Source: Thermoplasmata archaeon
GTDB taxonomy: Archaea; Thermoplasmatota; Thermoplasmata; Thermoplasmatales; Thermoplasmataceae
Length of the DNA: 11,332 nt
NCBI GenBank assembly: GCA_021845155.1
Contig: JAKBSB010000029.1
Span: forward strand, 1-11,332
Direction: 5' to 3'
The notes beneath the pieces were generated by a model. The model was given only the letters and a program-made list of their open reading frames with translations. It did no database searches and was not told the origin of the DNA. Shown piece by piece: positions 5,538 to 11,332 of this stretch (positions are counted from its first letter, which is position 1; each line of letters starts with the position of its first letter). Made by a program: the position numbers and the translations under genes.

Positions 5538-6170
5538 TTAAACCCACCCCTCCACCCATTTCCTCATCTCTTTCCGATCGTCATCGTCAAACGGGGTATT
5601 CAGATAATGCTCGTACTGAGTGGTTGTAGTATGACCCTGGCTAAGTGCGATCTGTAATGCCTTATCCGGATAATAGAACACAAGCCATGATTCCCAGGTT
5701 TTCCGGAAAGTCTTGTTATTTATTGGAGAACCTTCCAATATTTTCCTTGACAATCTCCTCAATTTCATGTCCAGTGCAGGCAGTTCAGGAAGAGGATGGG
5801 GTGTCAAGAAAAGATCCTGGATCAATGTCTTTCCCATGTCCGATAATCTTATGGCCCTTTCCCTCTGTTTTGCCTTCACATTGAGCATGGAACCCCTAGG
5901 AAGGTATACAAACTTCCCATCAAGCCATTCCGGGTTTTCCCTGAACCTCTGCAGTTCCGCATACCTCATTCCCGTCGAAAGAAGAGAGGTACATATTCTC
6001 CTGGTATCAGGATCCATGCTATCCCTTATCTTTTCAAACTCAACCGGTCTGAGGATCCTCACCTCAAACTTCTCCGATGATCTAACAATGGCTCTCAACG
6101 TACATGTTAAGATACTGACAAAACTTAACGCTTTCCATGGGGTTTGAGTGCTGTGTCCACATGGATCCAT
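5538..6170 (-). CDS. Tyrosine recombinase (integrase) catalytic domain, N-terminally shortened
   Basis: This has the catalytic domain of a phage/archaeal-type tyrosine recombinase, which cuts and rejoins DNA through a tyrosine. Visible residues are R69 in STGMRYAEL, a hairpin lysine (K99 or K101), R156 in NNKTFRKTWESWL, H180 in SQGHTTTTQ, and Y189 nine residues later in YEHYLN, the expected nucleophile. The first histidine of the HxxR motif is replaced by K153. The usual N-terminal core-binding domain is missing. The first 36 residues from ATG 6170 look unlike this family. A likelier start is GTG 6062, nine bases after GGAG (6072-6075), leaving 174 aa. It is therefore a remnant or a catalytic-only recombinase. 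It stands between tRNA-Trp and a defence-like gene block, suggesting past integration, but no att repeat of the tRNA 3' end is seen. Confidence 0.75.
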   Translation of the reverse strand: MDPCGHSTQTPWKALSFVSILTCTLRAIVRSSEKFEVRILRPVEFEKIRDSMDPDTRRICTSLLSTGMRYAELQRFRENPEWLDGKFVYLPRGSMLNVKAKQRERAIRLSDMGKTLIQDLFLTPHPLPELPALDMKLRRLSRKILEGSPINNKTFRKTWESWLVFYYPDKALQIALSQGHTTTTQYEHYLNTPFDDDDRKEMRKWVEGWV

Positions 6171-6372
6171 GGAATGAGCATATAAATGGAGTTAAGTTTT
6201 AAGAGAAGAGTTAACGAAGGGCAGTACCAATTTTTCCTAACAAGGCAGCACTACTTTTAAATAGGCTGTTTTCTGTGGCACAACACCATCTTTGTGGCAT
6301 TACTGTCCTCTGAACAGAAAAACCCCTTTCGAATCACTACTTCATGGAAAGTAAATTTCTTGTATGAGAAAA
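6171..6372. other. Intergenic stretch between recombinase and nuclease cluster
   Basis: Frames on both strands are broken by stops, and no remnant of the missing recombinase N-terminus is recognisable. TGTGGCA occurs twice about 20 bases apart near 6275 and 6293. Several TATA-like strings (for example TATAAAT at 6181-6187) are present. Nothing else can be supported. Confidence 0.35.
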
Positions 6373-6380
6373 TTTAATAA
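6373..6380 (+). promoter_or_regulatory. TATA element of the three-gene nuclease cluster
   Basis: TTTAATAA is centred about 25 bases before ATG 6401, with no Shine-Dalgarno sequence between them. This fits a leaderless first gene and makes it the likely promoter of the whole cluster. Confidence 0.55.
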
Positions 6381-6400
6381 AAGGTGCATAATTTCTCTAA

Positions 6401-6994
6401 ATGACAGAACAGAAAGAAGCCATTTCTTGCATCTTCCCACATAGCGACGAGGAGTTTGGAGTAACAAAGGAAGGTGAATGGACTAAAGAGGAGCGAATAA
6501 GCTTTAATCGAGGGGCATTAAGGGGGTACCTATCTGACATCTTGCCAAACAGGGGTTATGCCTATCACTATGCAGTTCACTATGAAATGACGGACGACAA
6601 TGAGGACAAGGTCAAGGCGACATGGAGGGATCACAGGATGTTATTCCCGGTTCCAAATCACCTTTTAACAAATGATTCGAGAGTTTATTTCTTTTATAAA
6701 TGGGAAATAGTTGGAGACGGGATTGTCGAGAAGGTCCTTTACAACAACCCAGATTCTGAATATTCTGGAAACTGGAACCCAGAAATGTATCCATTGATTG
6801 TGAAGTTCAAGAGGAATAGTATCAGAATTTATCCTCACGACTCTATTTCCAAAAGCGTGATGAAAAGAGCACTTACGGCAAAAACAATGAAGACATTGCC
6901 AATGGGATATCCGATATTATCAGATACAGAGGAGCATGCATTGCGTAAGGAAGTTAATGCTGCCGTTAAGACGTACTCTTCAGAGTTCATCTAA
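6401..6994 (+). CDS. Uncharacterised protein, possibly PUA/EVE-like, first gene of a nuclease cluster
   Basis: This is an unrecognised 197-aa soluble protein. The middle (about 92-140) has the pattern of a PUA/EVE-like fold, a group that reads modified bases in RNA or DNA: VYFFYKWEIVGDGIVEKVLY (95-114), an acidic-aromatic stretch with NWNPEMYP (124-131), then LIVKFKR (132-138). This resembles the EVE order of a polar strand, a gly-containing strand with a following tryptophan, and YP before a basic strand. The tail (163-185) has MGYPILSDTEEHALRKEV, like the end of such domains. The match is by pattern only. It is first in a run of three same-strand genes followed by two predicted nucleases with gaps of 33 and 28 bases. 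A role in target recognition for those nucleases is inference. Confidence 0.7.
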   Translation: MTEQKEAISCIFPHSDEEFGVTKEGEWTKEERISFNRGALRGYLSDILPNRGYAYHYAVHYEMTDDNEDKVKATWRDHRMLFPVPNHLLTNDSRVYFFYKWEIVGDGIVEKVLYNNPDSEYSGNWNPEMYPLIVKFKRNSIRIYPHDSISKSVMKRALTAKTMKTLPMGYPILSDTEEHALRKEVNAAVKTYSSEFI

Positions 6995-7027
6995 ATTTTG
7001 CAAGTTAGGTTAGAGAAGGTCGCTAGG

Positions 7028-7594
7028 ATGAAGTTCAATGTCAATTCGGCATTTACCGAATTTAAAGAAAGACTGAACGAAGGCTCAATAGAGATATATA
7101 ATGAAGCAAGCGTTCAGTTCGAGTTGGGGGTTATTATCAGAGAGTTGTTCGGTATGGATTATGCACTATCCTTCGAGAGAAACATAACCACCTTGGGTCT
7201 AAATAAAGTGGAATTCTTAAAGAAGGAGATGGATTTGTATGTTTCATCGGTCAGCGGAGACGGCAGACATTGTATAGAAATTAAATATCCCACCAACGGT
7301 CAATACCCGGAGCAGATGTATGCATCGTGCAAAGACATCCGTTTCTTAGAACAGCTGGCTGCCTGTGGATTTGCCCCTTCCTACTTTTTGTTTCTCACTA
7401 GTGACATGAATTTCTACAACGACAAAGAAAAAGAGGGGATTTATCGAATGTTTAGGAAAGAAAAATCATTACATGGCATGATCAAAAAACCAACTGGCCA
7501 TACAAGTGAATATATTGAGTTGATGAATGTGTACAAGATGAATTGGCTTGATTTAAAAGGGAAACTGAAATATTTTCTAATCTCAGTGGGATAG
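7028..7594 (+). CDS. Predicted PD-(D/E)XK nuclease
   Basis: This 188-aa protein has the restriction-endonuclease-like core in order: a helix with E26 (NEASVQFELGVIIRELFG, 25-42), a strand with the metal-binding aspartate D69 in EMDLYV (67-72), and the E-x-K strand CIEIKYP (82-88, E84 and K86). A downstream helix (DIRFLEQLAACGF, 103-115) and the strand YFLFLTSD (119-126) complete the usual fold. All catalytic positions are present, so it should be an active DNA nuclease. The frame can be extended to TTG 6998, but ATG 7028 is preferred because AGAAGGT (7014-7020) precedes it by seven bases. It is the second gene of the cluster. No methylase is adjacent, which fits a modification-dependent or abortive nuclease better than a classical restriction pair. 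Confidence 0.75.
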   Translation: MKFNVNSAFTEFKERLNEGSIEIYNEASVQFELGVIIRELFGMDYALSFERNITTLGLNKVEFLKKEMDLYVSSVSGDGRHCIEIKYPTNGQYPEQMYASCKDIRFLEQLAACGFAPSYFLFLTSDMNFYNDKEKEGIYRMFRKEKSLHGMIKKPTGHTSEYIELMNVYKMNWLDLKGKLKYFLISVG

Positions 7595-7622
7595 AAACAT
7601 AATCAAAGCTGTCTCTGGTTAT

Positions 7623-8309
7623 ATGGCTTGCGCAGAACTAAATCAAATAATTCTGAAAAAGATTGGATGTCCAAGAAAATTCACTCTTACCGAGAAGGAT
7701 TTTCTAGTTATTGGGGAAACAGGAGCGACCGAGATTTTCAAACAAGTTTGTTCATTGCAAGTGTTTGAGAGTAGACTTGGAGGTAAGAAATTAAACATAG
7801 GCGGCCTAGGGGAATTTATGGTCAGCTCTATGACAGGAATGCATCTCCTAGAAGGGCAAACTATGCGGGGCCCAGACGCTATAAAGCTCCAAACTAGTGA
7901 GGGACTTAAACCTGGAAGGTACCAAATTAAGTACAGAAATTGGGATACAAGTGATATTGCATTCAGAGTCGATGTTGACTCAAGTGGCAAACTTCTTGGA
8001 AAATATGAATGGGATTTTCTGTTGATTGCAACCCATGAGGTAAACACAATCCCAAATCGTTTATTTGTGGTTCCATTCACTAAAGCTGTTGAATTGAGCG
8101 AAGTGATAACTTCTAATGATCCTTCAAAACAGCAACAACCCCATACTTCTGGAAAAGGCCAGAATTATTTCTATTCTTTCCGAATTAACTGGAAATGGAA
8201 TAGAAAGGGGTATGGATGCACAGGAAGCAAAAGGGACCTTATTGCTAAAACACACGACGTCACTTCTGTATTGGAAAAACATTCGGTCAAAATAGTAAGG
8301 CAAATATGA
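7623..8309 (+). CDS. Predicted restriction-endonuclease-like protein (D...QxK type)
   Basis: This 228-aa protein has a second PD-(D/E)XK-like arrangement: GLGEFMVSSMTGM (61-73, E64), then GPDAIKL (83-89, D85), then RYQIKYRNW (99-107) with Q101-I-K103 in place of E-x-K, then KYEWDFLLIA (127-136). The E-D-QxK order and a hydrophobic strand with WD downstream match a family of small uncharacterised restriction-like proteins (DUF6998-like, from memory). The Q-for-E change is known in active nucleases. The C-terminus (about 183-200, FYSFRINWKW) is basic and aromatic and may bind DNA. No Shine-Dalgarno sequence precedes ATG 7623, 28 bases after the previous stop. It ends the cluster. Confidence 0.7.
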   Translation: MACAELNQIILKKIGCPRKFTLTEKDFLVIGETGATEIFKQVCSLQVFESRLGGKKLNIGGLGEFMVSSMTGMHLLEGQTMRGPDAIKLQTSEGLKPGRYQIKYRNWDTSDIAFRVDVDSSGKLLGKYEWDFLLIATHEVNTIPNRLFVVPFTKAVELSEVITSNDPSKQQQPHTSGKGQNYFYSFRINWKWNRKGYGCTGSKRDLIAKTHDVTSVLEKHSVKIVRQI

Positions 8310-8395
8310 TGGGGAGAAGGGGTAAGAGAATATTACTGGATGAACATTATTAGAGTTTATCTTTTCTATATTGTGGAGGTTACCCTTAAACTGTA
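8310..8395. other. Short intergenic stretch after the nuclease cluster
   Basis: AT-rich with a T-run (8357-8367 region) that may end the cluster transcript. No gene is seen. Confidence 0.3.
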
Positions 8396-8640
8396 ACTGA
8401 TGTTTTTGAAAAAGCAACCCTCAAATGTGTGGAAAACTCTATAGATCTTCTGGCAGACCAAGCTGAGTTACATTACAACTCTGGAAAGAATCGAGTTGTC
8501 ATGGTTTACGTGAAGATCAACTAGAAAGATGTACGAGGCTTTTCTCTGAAGCTCATGAAGCTTTACTCCAAAAGTTAACTTATTCCACTTATTACCGTTT
8601 GAATGACAGAAAAACTTATTGCAGTAACAAAGGTCACTAG
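8396..8640 (+). pseudogene. Broken reading frame, possible gene remnant
   Basis: Two overlapping frames look protein-like but neither has a good start. The first (8396-8524, possible GTG at 8429) reads ENSIDLLADQAELHYNSGK and stops at TAG 8522. The second, in another phase, reads REDQLERCTRLFSEAHEALL and continues to TAG 8638. Together they look like a helical protein interrupted by a frameshift near 8500-8520. I do not recognise the family. The stretch may be chance coding-like sequence. Confidence 0.3.
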
Positions 8641-8658
8641 ATAACTATCAGTTATTGC

Positions 8659-8838
8659 TTAGAATTTATTTTTGCAATCTTTGCAAAAGAATTCTGAGTG
8701 GTCATCATTTTTTTCGTAGGTCGTTTCTGCACGAACTACATATCCATCTTCCCAGTATACTGTTTGTGTCATTCCTCCAGTTATTGTCTCTTTAATACAG
8801 GTGCTACCGCATTTGTCACATTTTGGTTCTACTGACAT
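8659..8838 (-). CDS. Small zinc-ribbon protein (59 aa)
   Basis: This 59-aa protein has two CxxC knuckles, CDKCG (7-11) and CKDC (52-55), with a 40-residue loop and an extra cysteine at 14. This is the layout of a single zinc ribbon. The loop is acidic and aromatic (VYWEDGYVV, 27-35), and there is no membrane segment. Such proteins act as nucleic-acid or protein adaptors; no specific role can be given. The start is ATG 8838. A TATA-like TTATAA at 8876-8881 implies a leader of about 15 bases. It lies 78 bases downstream of the phosphoribosyltransferase gene on the same strand, so it can be read with that pair or alone. Confidence 0.75.
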   Translation of the reverse strand: MSVEPKCDKCGSTCIKETITGGMTQTVYWEDGYVVRAETTYEKNDDHSEFFCKDCKNKF

Positions 8839-8875
8839 AATATGTTCAATGCTTAGTTAGATAAGGATGTTTGGG

Positions 8876-8881
8876 TTATAA
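8876..8881 (-). promoter_or_regulatory. TATA-like element of the zinc-ribbon gene
   Basis: TTATAA on the minus strand lies about 40 bases before ATG 8838, inside the gap after the phosphoribosyltransferase gene. It suggests separate expression of the small gene. Confidence 0.35.
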
Positions 8882-8916
8882 GGGAAAAGTTAACAAGGCA
8901 ATAATGATTTTGAGTT

Positions 8917-9567
8917 TCATGGATTTCGAACGGAGTCGCCGTTTGGTCTTAATTTAATAGTGCCCTTGATTGGATCGAACCATTGCCTAAATTTTGAAGG
9001 ATCACTCATTGTTCTTATCACTGCAAAGCCCTTTATTTCGATTTCTGGGAAAGCATCATGTAATATATTCGCAGCTCCAATTAAGGTTGACCCTTTAGTT
9101 ATAACATCGTCAATAAGTACCACTTTATTAAAATCAGTTATAGCATTATTCACTGACATTGATGAGTAATGCTCCAATGGAGAAGGCCTATCACCAGGGC
9201 CTGCCAGAGCAGATTTTCTAATTGGGTATTTACGTGTCAGGCAAGGAATCACACTATATCCAATTCCTTTATTTACCATTTCAGTTGCTAATCTTTTCGG
9301 AACCCACAAGCCGTCTTTTGGAATTTGAGAACTGCCAGGTATCGGGACCAGCGCTGTATACTTATCAAAGAAATCTGAAAAAGGTAACTCTGAAAGTCTT
9401 TTGCTAACAAATGACGCAACATAGCTTGACATGGAAATCATTTTCGTCATTCCTTTTACACTTACCATCTGGTCCTGCTTTAGCAAGTAAGTCCATTTCC
9501 TTGTATTATTCATGGTTTCTATCAAGCTCTGGTCTGTTGAGTTTGGCCTGGGGGTATATGCAAACAA
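8917..9567 (-). CDS. Phosphoribosyltransferase, ShosT-like partner of the DprA-like protein
   Basis: This is a type I phosphoribosyltransferase fold protein. The PRPP-binding motif VVLIDDVITKGST (149-161) is complete, and VPIPGSS (74-80) is an earlier active-site loop. It lacks the N-terminal cysteine finger of ComF. A PRTase paired with a DprA-like protein is the make-up of ShosTA, a toxin-antitoxin-type anti-phage system in which the PRTase (ShosT) is the toxic partner. That this protein does the same is inference. It follows the DprA-like gene by 35 bases. The start is TTG 9567, with GGAG only two bases upstream. The frame stays open and protein-like for about 12 residues before TTG (LNIKTLEYGV) without a standard start codon, so the N-terminus is uncertain. 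Confidence 0.8.
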   Translation of the reverse strand: MFAYTPRPNSTDQSLIETMNNTRKWTYLLKQDQMVSVKGMTKMISMSSYVASFVSKRLSELPFSDFFDKYTALVPIPGSSQIPKDGLWVPKRLATEMVNKGIGYSVIPCLTRKYPIRKSALAGPGDRPSPLEHYSSMSVNNAITDFNKVVLIDDVITKGSTLIGAANILHDAFPEIEIKGFAVIRTMSDPSKFRQWFDPIKGTIKLRPNGDSVRNP

Positions 9568-9602
9568 TACTCCATACTCTAAAGTTTTAATGTTTAACGT
9601 TA

Positions 9603-10292
9603 TTACAACTCTGGGAGCTCATACTGAGAGTCACTCGATGGAAGCATTTCCAATATAGAAGTGAAATCTTCGAAACGTATGGCACCGTACTGTAACATTT
9701 TAGCTGGCCATTTCAGATCACTTTTTTTGAATATAGAATTCCAAATGAAAAGTGGTCTACCCAATCTCAAAGCTTCCCATCCTTGACTCAGTGTTCCACT
9801 TGAGTCACCTGCTTCAACAATAACTGAAGCATTACACAGTAGTGCCATTGTTCTGTTTCGTTGGATAAAATTCCCAGGAAAAACTGGTTGGCCGATTTTG
9901 AATTGAGACACTACCAAATGGTTTTTCATCAATTCTTTCTGTAATTCCATATTCTCTTTTGGATAGAATTTATCTAATGGTGTCCCTATTACCGCTATCG
10001 TACGTCCTCCGGATTCAATGGACCCTTTGTGTGCTTCGCTATCAATTCCCCTAGCCAACCCACTTATGACAGTTATACCATGCTCTGATAAAAATTGAGC
10101 CAACTCTCTGGCTACTCGCCGACCCTCAGATGACGGTAGTCTAGTTCCAACAATTGCACATCTGGGCACATGCAATGGTATTTCCATAGAACCAGAAACA
10201 AATAAAGTCCTGGGTGAATTTTTTTGCTCCACATCATTCAATTCCCTGCCCAGCAATCTTTCGGGAGTCAATTCCTTCATACTAAAACTCAT
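9603..10292 (-). CDS. DprA/Smf-like Rossmann protein, ShosA-like
   Basis: This 229-aa protein has the DprA core: AIVGTR (46-51), SGLARGIDSEAH (77-88), GGRTIAVIGTPLDKFYP (95-111), FPGNFIQRNRTMALL (138-152), IVEAGDSSGTLSQGWEALRLG (158-178) and RPLF (179-182). DprA loads RecA on incoming DNA in bacteria; SLOG-superfamily DprA relatives also act in nucleotide-linked defence. Standalone DprA normally has an N-terminal SAM and a C-terminal winged-helix domain, both missing here. With a PRTase gene 35 bases downstream it matches ShosA of the ShosTA system, in which it restrains the PRTase toxin. The start is ATG 10292, nine bases after a perfect GGAGGT (10302-10307). The frame extends to GTG 10325, but that would place the Shine-Dalgarno sequence inside the gene. 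Confidence 0.85.
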   Translation of the reverse strand: MSFSMKELTPERLLGRELNDVEQKNSPRTLFVSGSMEIPLHVPRCAIVGTRLPSSEGRRVARELAQFLSEHGITVISGLARGIDSEAHKGSIESGGRTIAVIGTPLDKFYPKENMELQKELMKNHLVVSQFKIGQPVFPGNFIQRNRTMALLCNASVIVEAGDSSGTLSQGWEALRLGRPLFIWNSIFKKSDLKWPAKMLQYGAIRFEDFTSILEMLPSSDSQYELPEL

Positions 10293-10301
10293 ATTAATAT
10301 G

Positions 10302-10307
10302 ACCTCC
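10302..10307 (-). promoter_or_regulatory. Shine-Dalgarno sequence deciding the DprA-like start
   Basis: GGAGGT on the minus strand is nine bases before ATG 10292 and is the best ribosome-binding site in the accessory half. It supports ATG 10292 over GTG 10325. Confidence 0.65.
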
Positions 10308-10340
10308 GTGACCCGTAAATGGCACCTTTCCAGCTTACAA

Positions 10341-10350
10341 GTATAATTGT
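10341..10350 (-). promoter_or_regulatory. Possible proximal TATA element for the DprA-PRTase pair
   Basis: ACAATTATAC on the minus strand would start transcription near 10319, giving a leader of about 27 bases that just includes the Shine-Dalgarno sequence. Confidence 0.35.
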
Positions 10351-10388
10351 AGGACGATATGACAATGACATACCTATCAAAGATAACA

Positions 10389-10395
10389 TTTTATA
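10389..10395 (-). promoter_or_regulatory. Consensus TATA box upstream of the DprA-PRTase pair
   Basis: TATAAAA on the minus strand is the best TATA box in this intergenic stretch and would start transcription near 10368, leaving a leader of about 76 bases. Together with the proximal element it suggests that the pair has its own promoter separate from the peptidase gene. Confidence 0.45.
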
Positions 10396-10436
10396 CGCTT
10401 ATTAATCTATTCTTCGATTTTAGAGTTATTCACTCC

Positions 10437-10811
10437 TCATATATTCTGTGATATCTCATTTATCAACAATCTTGCATTGTTCATCACCCTGTCGATGTTC
10501 TCCTTTCCAAGGTTGCTGCCTTTGGCCTTAGCATCATCCAGCCATCCTTTGATATATGCTGCAGAATCTCCCTTGAAGTCAAATCCAAAATGGGCACCAA
10601 CAAGATATGTGGACAGCTCAGACTCGCTCTCAGCAAGGCCTCTAGGGAAATCCTTACGATAAAGATGCCCCGGCCTTGCGTGTGACATCTCGTGGATCAG
10701 AGTGTGAAGAACATTCTCATCTTCTCCTGGTATTTTCATAACAACAATCTTCTGGCCTTCTCCGCTGTGTGCGATGTATCCCCGGGCACCATTGAAGATC
10801 ATATCCTCCAC
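10437..10811 (-). CDS. ArdC-like zinc metallopeptidase domain
   Basis: This is a zinc-peptidase domain of the kind found at the C-terminus of ArdC-type antirestriction proteins and related to ImmA/IrrE peptidases. LIHEMSH (38-44) gives the HExxH zinc site, and AESESELSTYLVGAHFGFDF (60-79) supplies the third ligand glutamate on the following helix; ArdC proteins have E-x-x-A/S-Y-x-V at this point. A tail with YIKGWL (86-91) also matches. Plasmid ArdC has an N-terminal ssDNA-binding domain, missing here. GTG 10811 is the first standard start, but the same frame stays open for about 21 codons upstream, back to the previous gene's stop, with protein-like sequence (NWADLSLTNPKEF). The gene may be the 3' part of a protein split from the upstream ORF by a +1 frame change. 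Confidence 0.75.
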   Translation of the reverse strand: MEDMIFNGARGYIAHSGEGQKIVVMKIPGEDENVLHTLIHEMSHARPGHLYRKDFPRGLAESESELSTYLVGAHFGFDFKGDSAAYIKGWLDDAKAKGSNLGKENIDRVMNNARLLINEISQNI

Positions 10812-10872
10812 GAATTCTTTAGGATTTGTAAGTGATAGATCAGCCCAGTTATCGGAAAATGATATGATAAAA

Positions 10873-11331
10873 TCAAGCGTCGGTCACCTCAACTCTCGCA
10901 GGCATGTATTCTGGTTCCATCTTTTTCTTGACTTCTGCTTTTACCCTGTCAGAAACTATTCTTGGATTGAAGTGCAAGTAAAACTCCACGGGTTCGTCAC
11001 CAATCTGATTGTTTGAGATAATTTCATTACTGAGTTTATCTAAATCCATGGAGATGGAATACTTGGACAGAACATCATCCTGGCTTGGAGTAACCCATAC
11101 GGTCTCCCTGGTAGGAGCAATATTGCCGTTTTTATCAAGGAAAATAGAAAGATAGCGTAACGCTCTCCTTGAAGCATTTCTGGACATCCTCCATCCGTTA
11201 CCTGTCGATTCTATATCTGATTTAGAAATGTTTCCATCCGAAAGAAGCTGGTTTATTACGGTTGAAGGATCAACGGATTCCTTGCGCATTACCCGGAATA
11301 TGCCTGATTGGGCCAGTGATCTCAGATACCA
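10873..11331 (-). CDS. Unrecognised protein, cut by the window edge
   Basis: The minus-strand frame is open from the right edge (first full codon at 11331) to TGA 10873-10875, 152 residues; its start lies outside the window. An internal ATG at 11289 is not needed as a start, since the frame upstream (LRSLAQSGIFRV) is also protein-like. The product is soluble and mixed helix/strand; a segment near SRRALRYLSIFLDKNG (about residues 51-66) may form a small alpha-beta or winged-helix unit. I do not recognise the family. The stop codon lies 61 bases before the peptidase start, and the peptidase frame is open across that gap in the +1 phase, so the two could be one broken gene. Plasmid- or element-borne origin is suggested by the ArdC-like neighbour. 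Confidence 0.6.
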   Translation of the reverse strand, partial: WYLRSLAQSGIFRVMRKESVDPSTVINQLLSDGNISKSDIESTGNGWRMSRNASRRALRYLSIFLDKNGNIAPTRETVWVTPSQDDVLSKYSISMDLDKLSNEIISNNQIGDEPVEFYLHFNPRIVSDRVKAEVKKKMEPEYMPARVEVTDA

Positions 11332-11332
11332 C

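Noticed and set aside
5713..6147. Plus-strand 144-aa frame
   Set aside because: It is antisense to the recombinase catalytic domain.
5511..6187. Direct repeat GCATATAAAT at 5511-5520 and 6178-6187 flanking the recombinase gene, as possible att sites
   Set aside because: Ten AT-rich bases resembling TATA boxes; the similarity does not extend beyond them and there is no link to the tRNA 3' end.
7643..8080. Minus-strand 145-aa frame
   Set aside because: It is antisense to the third cluster gene, which has the ordered E, D, QxK residues.
8917..9567. Calling the phosphoribosyltransferase ComF
   Set aside because: There is no N-terminal cysteine finger; the pairing and size fit a ShosT-like protein better.
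1..11332. CRISPR array, rRNA genes, replication origin
   Set aside because: No regularly spaced repeats, no rRNA-like sequence and no cluster of origin boxes were seen.

Overview
The window looks like chromosome from an acidophilic euryarchaeon of the Thermoplasmatales type; this is inferred from gene content, not from any search. It carries the small subunit of the archaeal D-family DNA polymerase, ribosomal protein eL41, an intron-bearing tRNA-Trp without encoded CCA, and many genes with a TATA element about 25 bases before the start codon, as expected for leaderless archaeal transcripts.

Left edge (1-1049): an IS200/IS605-like element of the IscB type enters from the left. Its minus strand shows the N-terminus of IscB, with the PLMP signature at the very edge, preceded by a structured leader that fits the IscB omega RNA (HEARO RNA). 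The element interrupts a two-TM potassium channel with a cytosolic RCK domain, so the channel loses most of its RCK domain and ends in a short tail read from the element. The guide part of the omega RNA would be copied from the channel gene.

Core region (about 1050-5046): DP1, a small conserved-looking helical protein, a GNAT acetyltransferase, eL41 (35 codons, TTG start), a membrane protein with two TPR-like units around a pair of TM helices, and tRNA-Trp. The tRNA intron is itself a box C/D guide RNA. Both guides place the fifth base before the D or D' box against tRNA positions 34 and 39.

Accessory region (about 5200-11332): a small unknown ORF and a shortened tyrosine recombinase open a defence-like block. 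On the plus strand follow three closely spaced genes: a possible PUA/EVE-like protein and two predicted PD-(D/E)XK nuclease-fold proteins. After a stretch with a broken reading frame, a minus-strand set follows: a 59-aa zinc-ribbon protein, a phosphoribosyltransferase and a DprA-like protein. The last two match the gene pair of ShosTA anti-phage systems. Upstream of these lie an ArdC-like zinc peptidase and an unrecognised gene that leaves the window, joined by a +1 frame change at a stop codon.

The main candidates for something new are the three-gene nuclease cluster and the archaeal ShosTA-like pair next to it.
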